From: Pelomonas sp051857475
Lineage (GTDB): Bacteria > Pseudomonadota > Gammaproteobacteria > Burkholderiales > Burkholderiaceae_C
NCBI RefSeq assembly: GCF_051857475.1
Contig: NZ_JBPZGZ010000003.1
Location: 806,001 to 870,000 of the forward strand
Reading direction: 5' to 3'
Length of the DNA: 64,000 nucleotides
Shown here: in pieces, positions 59,320-64,000 of the stretch
Layout of the letters: every line of letters begins with the position of its first letter
Numbering within the stretch: position 1 is the first letter of the stretch
Made by a program: the position numbers and the translations under genes
Notes under the pieces: model-generated
What the model was told of the DNA's origin: nothing
Database searches by the model: none
What the model saw: only the letters and a program-made list of their open reading frames with translations

Positions 59320-60399
59320 TCAGTTCAGTTCCCTGAACGCCCGGTACAGATCCTTCCAGTCCGATCGCTCCTTGACGACGGTCTCGAGGTACTCCGTCCA
59401 GACAGCCTTGTCCTGCACCGGGTCCTTGACAACGGCCCCGATCAAGCCGGCGGCCATGTCGGCTGGGCGCAGCACGCCGTCACCGAAATGGCCGGCCAGG
59501 GCCATGCCGCTGTTGATGACGGAGATGGCCTCGGCGGTGGACAGCGTGGAGGTGGGCGACTTGATGCGCGTCTTGCCGTCCTCGGTCTGGCCGCTGCGCA
59601 GCTCGCGGAAGATCTGCACGACGCGCTGCACCTCCTTCAGTGCGGGCGGCTCGGCCGGCAGCTCCAGCGCCCGGCCCATCTCACCGACGCGTTTGGTGAC
59701 GATGGCGATCTCGTCCTCGGCGCTGGAGGGCACCGGCAGCACGACGGTGTTGAAGCGGCGCTTCAGCGCGGCCGACAGTTCGTTGACGCCCTTGTCGCGG
59801 TTGTTGGCCGTGGCGATGACGCTGAAGCCGCGCACGGCCTGCACCTCGCTGGAGAGTTCGGGGATGGGCAGGGTCTTCTCGGACAGCACGGTGATGAGGC
59901 TGTCCTGCACGTCGGCCGGGATGCGCGTCAGCTCCTCGACACGGGCGATCTTGCCGTGGCGCATGGCCTGCATCAGCGGGCTGGGCACCAGGGCCGCTTC
60001 GGACGGGCCGTGGGCCAGCAGCTGGGCGTAGTTCCAGCCGTAGCGCAGCTGCTCCTCGCTGGTGCCGGCGGTGCCCTGGATCAGCCGCGTGGAGTCGCCG
60101 CTGATGGCCGCGGCCAGGTGCTCCGACACCCAGGACTTGGCCGTGCCCGGCACGCCGTACAGCAGCAGCGCGCGGTCGGTGGCCAGCGTCGCGACGGCGA
60201 TCTCCATCAACCGCGCATCGCCGATGTATTTGGGGCTGAGCTCGAAGCCGTTGTCCAGCCGCCCGCCCATCAGATAGCGCACGACGGCCCAGGGCGACAG
60301 CTCCCAGTTGGCCGGGCGCTGGCGCGTGTCCGCGCGCTTCAGTTCGGCAAGCTCCTCGGCGAACTGGGTCTCGGCATGCTGGCGAAGTACAGAGTTCAT
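59320..60399 (-). CDS. MoxR-type AAA+ ATPase
   Basis: 359 residues. Walker A is GVPGTAKSW, a variant with Ala in place of Gly before Lys as in many MoxR proteins. Walker B region RVEELTRIPADVQDSL, sensor-1 VIATANNRDKG, arginine finger LKRRFNTVVLP. The C-terminal lid follows. Such ATPases act as chaperones that insert cofactors or remodel partner proteins, usually with a VWA protein, which is encoded two genes on. GAGGA precedes the ATG, which overlaps the DUF5691 stop. Confidence 0.9.
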   Translation of the reverse strand: MNSVLRQHAETQFAEELAELKRADTRQRPANWELSPWAVVRYLMGGRLDNGFELSPKYIGDARLMEIAVATLATDRALLLYGVPGTAKSWVSEHLAAAISGDSTRLIQGTAGTSEEQLRYGWNYAQLLAHGPSEAALVPSPLMQAMRHGKIARVEELTRIPADVQDSLITVLSEKTLPIPELSSEVQAVRGFSVIATANNRDKGVNELSAALKRRFNTVVLPVPSSAEDEIAIVTKRVGEMGRALELPAEPPALKEVQRVVQIFRELRSGQTEDGKTRIKSPTSTLSTAEAISVINSGMALAGHFGDGVLRPADMAAGLIGAVVKDPVQDKAVWTEYLETVVKERSDWKDLYRAFRELN

Positions 60400-61943
60400 G
60401 GTGTCCTCGTCGGGATCAGGGTGTGCAGGGTGCGTCGCGCGGCGATGGTCCTGTCGACCAGGGCCAGCGCCTCGACGCAGCTGGGGGTTTCATCGGCACG
60501 GCGCGGCAGGTCGGCGAGGGCGCCGAAGCTGCTCGGGTGGGCGACGCAGGCGAAGTCGGCCAGCTGGCCGCGCAGGCCGTAGTCGGTGTTCAGCGCGCCG
60601 TCGCGGGCCTTGTCGTGCAGGGCGCGCACCAGCACGCCCGACAGTTCGGCCGACAGCGACTGCCCCGGCGGGCAGGCGTTCAGCGCCTGCATGAGCACGA
60701 TGGCCAGCTGCTGCGAGCCGTTGCGTGCTGCGGCCATCAGATGGCGGTCGCGCGCGGCCGGTGGCAGCAGGCCCAGCACCGTGGCGGGGTCCATGCGCAG
60801 CGCGGGAGGCCAGCGGTCCAGCAGCGCGTCGCACCAGGCGTCGTCGGGCGCGGCCAGCAGCACGTCGGCCCAGCCGCGCACCAGGGCCTCGGTCCAGTCG
60901 GTGCCGGCGGCCCAGGCCAGCAGCTCGGCGGCCGTCATGCCGGTGTGGCGGCTCCACCAGGCCAGCGGCGTCTGGCGCACGAGCTGGTACAGCCACCAGG
61001 CGCGCTCGCCCAGGGTCTCGTGGGTGGGCCGGGTGGCGTCGACCTGGTCGGCCTTCCAGTCGCTGCCGGCGGCGGTGGGCGCATCGACTTGCCAGCGCTT
61101 GCGCAGCAGCAGGTCGCGATCCTGGGTCAGCAGGGGCGTGATGCGCTCGACGGCACGGCGCGGATGGGCGGCATCGGGCAGGCGCAGCAGCAGTTGCAGG
61201 GCGGCCTGGCGCACTTCCTTGCTGCGGTCGCCGCGCAGTGTTTCCAACAGCGGCTCGTCCGCCAGGCTGAGGCCGGTGGCGAGGGCGCTCGCCAGGTCGG
61301 CGCGCTCACGGGCGGGCAGTTCTGCGAGTGCGGCTTGCAGGCGTTCGCGACCGGCGGTCGCGTCGGTGGCACGCAGACGGGTCAGCCAGGCGCGGCGCTG
61401 CTCCAGCGTGCCTTCCGTCCATGGCGTGTCGCCGCCGTCGTCTTCGCTGACGCCGGCCGCATAGGCCCAGTCCTCGCGCTGCGCCGCCAGCCACAGGCCG
61501 CGCTGGCCCAGGGCCGGCAGCAGGGCGGCGCGCAGCGCGATCGAGCGGCGGCCCAGCTCCAGGGCCTGCGGCAGCAGCAGCCCGGGCAGGCGCAGCCCGG
61601 CCCGGGCCAGGATCACGAAGGCCTCGTGCGGCAGGCGCGCGGGACTGTCGAAGAGGGCCTGGCGCAGCGCGTCGAACACCAGGCCGGGTCCGGGCGCGGG
61701 CAGGGTCTCGTCGGCGGCCGGTGTGGGCAGTTCGGCGGGCGCGGCCGCGCCCTGCGCGCCGGCCAGGCCGCAGGCGGCCAGCACGGCGACGGTGCGCAGC
61801 AGCGCGGTGGCGGGGTCCGTGGCGGCACCAGCGGCTTGGCTGATGGTGTCGCCGATGTCGCCGGGCCAGGTGGGCAGCGGCGCCGCAAGGCGGTCCGTGC
61901 CGACCGTGGCGGCGGGCAGCAAGGCAGTCCAGGGCGAACTCAT
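60396..61943 (-). CDS. DUF5691 family protein
   Basis: 515 residues of helical, HEAT-like character (for example RSKEVRQAALQLLLRLPDA). It opens with MSSPWTALLPAATVGTDR, the usual DUF5691 start. Function unknown. The family is found with SWIM, MoxR, DUF5682 and VWA genes in many bacteria. It overlaps the MoxR start by ATGA. A 73-bp repeat-bearing gap separates it from the SWIM gene. Confidence 0.84.
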   Translation of the reverse strand: MSSPWTALLPAATVGTDRLAAPLPTWPGDIGDTISQAAGAATDPATALLRTVAVLAACGLAGAQGAAAPAELPTPAADETLPAPGPGLVFDALRQALFDSPARLPHEAFVILARAGLRLPGLLLPQALELGRRSIALRAALLPALGQRGLWLAAQREDWAYAAGVSEDDGGDTPWTEGTLEQRRAWLTRLRATDATAGRERLQAALAELPARERADLASALATGLSLADEPLLETLRGDRSKEVRQAALQLLLRLPDAAHPRRAVERITPLLTQDRDLLLRKRWQVDAPTAAGSDWKADQVDATRPTHETLGERAWWLYQLVRQTPLAWWSRHTGMTAAELLAWAAGTDWTEALVRGWADVLLAAPDDAWCDALLDRWPPALRMDPATVLGLLPPAARDRHLMAAARNGSQQLAIVLMQALNACPPGQSLSAELSGVLVRALHDKARDGALNTDYGLRGQLADFACVAHPSSFGALADLPRRADETPSCVEALALVDRTIAARRTLHTLIPTRTP

Positions 61944-61945
61944 TG

Positions 61946-62008
61946 GTGCCCCCTTCGGCCTGCGGCCTGTCCCGCCAGGCGGGAGCGAGCTTGCTTGGGG
62001 CGGCCCGG
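61946..62008. repeat. Intergenic repeat between SWIM and DUF5691 genes
   Basis: On the minus strand it begins CCGGGCCGCCCCAAGCAAGC, has a CCCGCC-x-GGCGGG hairpin, and ends GAAGGGGGCACC before the DUF5691 start. The shared CCGGGCCGCCCCAA segment also occurs at 41899-41912 beside fbp. Confidence 0.55.
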
Positions 62009-62016
62009 CGCGGCGC

Positions 62017-63348
62017 TCATGTCGACCTCCGCAGCCAGATGATGGTGCCGTCAGCGGACCAGGCCGTCAGCGGTGCAAAGCTGCGGCCGTCCCATTCCCC
62101 CATCAGCCGCAGCGGACGTCCGCCGGCGATGGCGAGCAGGGTCCAGGCCTCGGTGTCGGGCAGGGTCATGGGCAGCAGGCGGCCGGCGCCGACGACGGCC
62201 ATGCCATCGCCCTGGCGCAGGGGCAGGGCATCGGCCAGCACGAGGGGATGCAGGTTCACCCAGGGGTTGGCGGCAAAGCGCTTGGCGATGGCCTGCCATT
62301 CAGACGCAGCGGCGGCCTCGGGCCAGCGCGCCGGGCCAGTGTCCGACGTTGGTTCGGCGGGCAGGGCGCGCAGCGGCGCCGCCCCGGGAAAGAAGGCGAG
62401 GGCGGTCTCGGTCGAGGTGCCGACCAGCCAGGACTGTTCGAAGCCGCGGCCGCCAAAAGCGTGGTCCAGCAGCCAGGCGCGCCGGCCGCTGCGCTCGCCC
62501 TGCAGCCAGACGCGTCTCTCGGTCAGCTTGTCGTCGCGCTCCTCGGTGAGGCTGCCCAGCACCGTCCAGCGGTCCAGCACACGCTCGCCCTGGTCCAGCA
62601 CCTCGCTGCGCTCCAGCGGCCAACCAGCGACGGTGCGCAGGTCGGCCTGCAAGGGCGCGGGCAGCTGCTCGCGGCGAGACAGGCCTTCGCAGGCGAGCTG
62701 CAGCAGGCCCAGACGTTGCAGCGTCTGCTCGGGCCAGTCGGCACCGCGACGTACACCCTGGGCGGCCGCGAGCACACGCTGGCCCAGGCCCGGCGCCTGC
62801 GCGTCGACCAGCCGGCGCGCCTGCGTCTGCCAATTGGCCAGGGCCTCGTCGTCCAGGGCACCGAGGCCGCGGGCGAGCTGGTCGGCCAGCCAGCGTTGCA
62901 GGTCACTGGCGGCGGTGCCTATGCGCTGCCAGCGCTGGGCTTCGCGTTTGTCGGCGGCTTCGGGATCGGCGGGCGGGGCAGCGGCCTTGGCGGCCTGTTT
63001 CTCCGCCTGCTTCTCGGCCTTGTCGGCGCGGCTGCCCAGCCATTCGCTGACCCAGGCGGGTGCTTCGGTCGCCGTGAAGACAGCGGCCTGCTGGGCCCGC
63101 ATCAGCAGCAGGGCGAGGCCATGCTTGCAGGGGAATTTGCGGCTGGGGCAGGAGCAGCGGAAGGCCGGGCCGCTGAGGTCGACCTGGGTCTGGTAGGGCT
63201 TGGAGCCACTGCCCTGGCATTCGCCCCAGACGGCGGCCTCATCGGCGCCGAGCAGCGGCCACTGTGCGGGCCTGACCAGGCCATGCGCGGCCTTGGCCGA
63301 GGCGGCATCCGGTGCGAGCGCGAGTACGGCCTCCGTGGTCAGCAGCAT
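62017..63348 (-). CDS. SWIM zinc-finger protein of the MoxR operon
   Basis: 443 residues from ATG 63348, which has GGGGGAG at usable spacing; the ATG at 63357 touches that site. The SWIM motif FRCSCPSRKFPCKHGLALLL (CxC...CxH) stands near residue 70. A Lys/Ala-rich linker follows, and then a long helical domain. SWIM motifs bind DNA or proteins. It is the first gene of the SWIM-DUF5691-MoxR-DUF5682-VWA operon. Confidence 0.87.
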   Translation of the reverse strand: MLLTTEAVLALAPDAASAKAAHGLVRPAQWPLLGADEAAVWGECQGSGSKPYQTQVDLSGPAFRCSCPSRKFPCKHGLALLLMRAQQAAVFTATEAPAWVSEWLGSRADKAEKQAEKQAAKAAAPPADPEAADKREAQRWQRIGTAASDLQRWLADQLARGLGALDDEALANWQTQARRLVDAQAPGLGQRVLAAAQGVRRGADWPEQTLQRLGLLQLACEGLSRREQLPAPLQADLRTVAGWPLERSEVLDQGERVLDRWTVLGSLTEERDDKLTERRVWLQGERSGRRAWLLDHAFGGRGFEQSWLVGTSTETALAFFPGAAPLRALPAEPTSDTGPARWPEAAAASEWQAIAKRFAANPWVNLHPLVLADALPLRQGDGMAVVGAGRLLPMTLPDTEAWTLLAIAGGRPLRLMGEWDGRSFAPLTAWSADGTIIWLRRST

Positions 63349-63406
63349 GCTGGCCATCTCCCCCTGATCTGTTGTGCGCGCAGTCTATGTCAGGGCCGGT
63401 GGCCTC

Positions 63407-64000
63407 TCATTTGCACTTGTAGGGCTTGCCAACCATGCTGATCGCCCGCGGGGCCACGCTGCCGTTGAACTGGTCCACATCGGCGATGCGTGAGCGGAAG
63501 ATCTCGACGCAGGTGTCGCCGCGGCGCATGACGGTGCGGCGGTCGCCCTGGGCGCCGACGGCCTGGGAGCGGTTCTCGCTCGTGCTTTCCTCGACCCAGG
63601 CACCTGCACCGCCGGTGGCGTCGGCGATGCGGTCTTCGAAGGTCGGGCGTGGCGTGTTGCTGCGCGGGTCGTTGAGCGCCGGGTTGCGGGCCGCGGCGCT
63701 GGACGCGGCATAGCCGGGCGGCAGGGCCAGCCGCAGCGTCGTGCGCGGTGGTTCCGCGGACGGCGCAGGCGCCACAGGAGTGACCGGCGCCGGCGCAGGG
63801 ACGGTGTCGGGCACGGGCGGCGGGGCGACGACGACGCGGGGTGGCAGGGTGATGTGCGGCCCGATGTTGCGGGGCGGCTCCTTCTCGATGAGCTGCGGCA
63901 CGCGCGGCTGGGGCAGCGCGATGAGGCGCACCGTCGTCACGCGCCGGTCGGCGTGCTCGCCGAGCGACGGCGGCTTGTGCATCCACAGCGCCGCCAGCAG
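63407..64000 (-). CDS. Pro-rich envelope protein, 5' truncated
   Basis: The frame is open to the window end; residues before the Met at 63982 read LLAALW, probably the end of a membrane segment, so the true start lies outside. About 197 residues are visible: a Pro/Ala/Val-rich linker (TLPPRVVVAPPPVPD...) and a small C-terminal domain with GDTCVEIFRSRIADVDQFN and Cys near the end (MVGKPYKCK). The anchored, Pro-rich layout resembles TonB-like or cell-wall-spanning proteins, but no family is recognised. Confidence 0.6.
   Translation of the reverse strand: MLAALWMHKPPSLGEHADRRVTTVRLIALPQPRVPQLIEKEPPRNIGPHITLPPRVVVAPPPVPDTVPAPAPVTPVAPAPSAEPPRTTLRLALPPGYAASSAAARNPALNDPRSNTPRPTFEDRIADATGGAGAWVEESTSENRSQAVGAQGDRRTVMRRGDTCVEIFRSRIADVDQFNGSVAPRAISMVGKPYKCK

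Noticed and set aside
57047..60031. A 994-codon open frame on the plus strand
   Set aside because: It is antisense to the VWA, DUF5682 and MoxR genes, with His/Gln-rich low-complexity sequence typical of GC-rich shadows.

Overview
The window is GC-rich, gene-dense chromosomal DNA of a betaproteobacterium, most likely Burkholderiales (Roseateles/Rubrivivax/Leptothrix-like). This rests on overall gene style, a FeeM-type acyltransferase, a frameshifted prfB, and the fbp-pepN-prfB neighbourhood. The species cannot be fixed from sequence alone. I see no rRNA, CRISPR array, transposase, integrase or phage module.

Layout. 1-8.6 kb: 3' end of a secreted beta-helix protein, small conserved proteins (CbrC-like, PH-domain, DUF1428), a receiver-GGDEF protein, tRNA-Ser, apaH, a CNNM/CBS protein with SapC, and a FeeM-like acyltransferase. 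8.6-32.3 kb: a coherent accessory region with a sigma-54 gene (rpoN), an NtrC-type activator, a hybrid histidine kinase, a lone receiver, a phospholipase-D-type cardiolipin synthase, two GT4 glycosyltransferases, topoisomerase IB, a zinc metallopeptidase, an SDR, YqjD/YqjE-like membrane proteins, a lipocalin, DUF2383 and CsbD proteins, and Ku plus LigD for end joining. 32.3-40.6 kb: an FtsH-like protease, a LytS/LytR two-component pair, and an ABC exporter whose permease is fused to an M1 peptidase. 40.7-50.4 kb: housekeeping genes (tRNA-Thr, fbp, pepN, eamA-like, prfB, oligopeptidase B, a periplasmic binding protein, a hydrolase). 50.4-55.9 kb: GNAT, acyl-CoA synthetase, LysE, a GyrI-like protein, a small lipoprotein and an AraC regulator. 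55.9-63.4 kb: a five-gene SWIM / DUF5691 / MoxR / DUF5682 / VWA operon. The window ends inside an unknown secreted or anchored protein.

The main discovery candidate is in the 8.6-32 kb region. By eye I find at least thirteen sites of the form GGCACGCCGnTTGC, matching the sigma-54 -24/-12 consensus (GG, ten bases, GC). They lie 15-77 nt upstream of translation starts in the correct orientation, including divergent pairs. One near-perfect site precedes rpoN itself. Another lies at 54.6 kb before a small lipoprotein. The proposal is that this rpoN copy, with the local activator and kinase, runs a dedicated regulon of envelope, DNA-topology and DNA-repair functions. The gene content resembles stationary-phase/general-stress sets that other bacteria usually place under RpoS or EcfG-type control. 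The sites and gene identities are read from the sequence. The regulon itself is inference.
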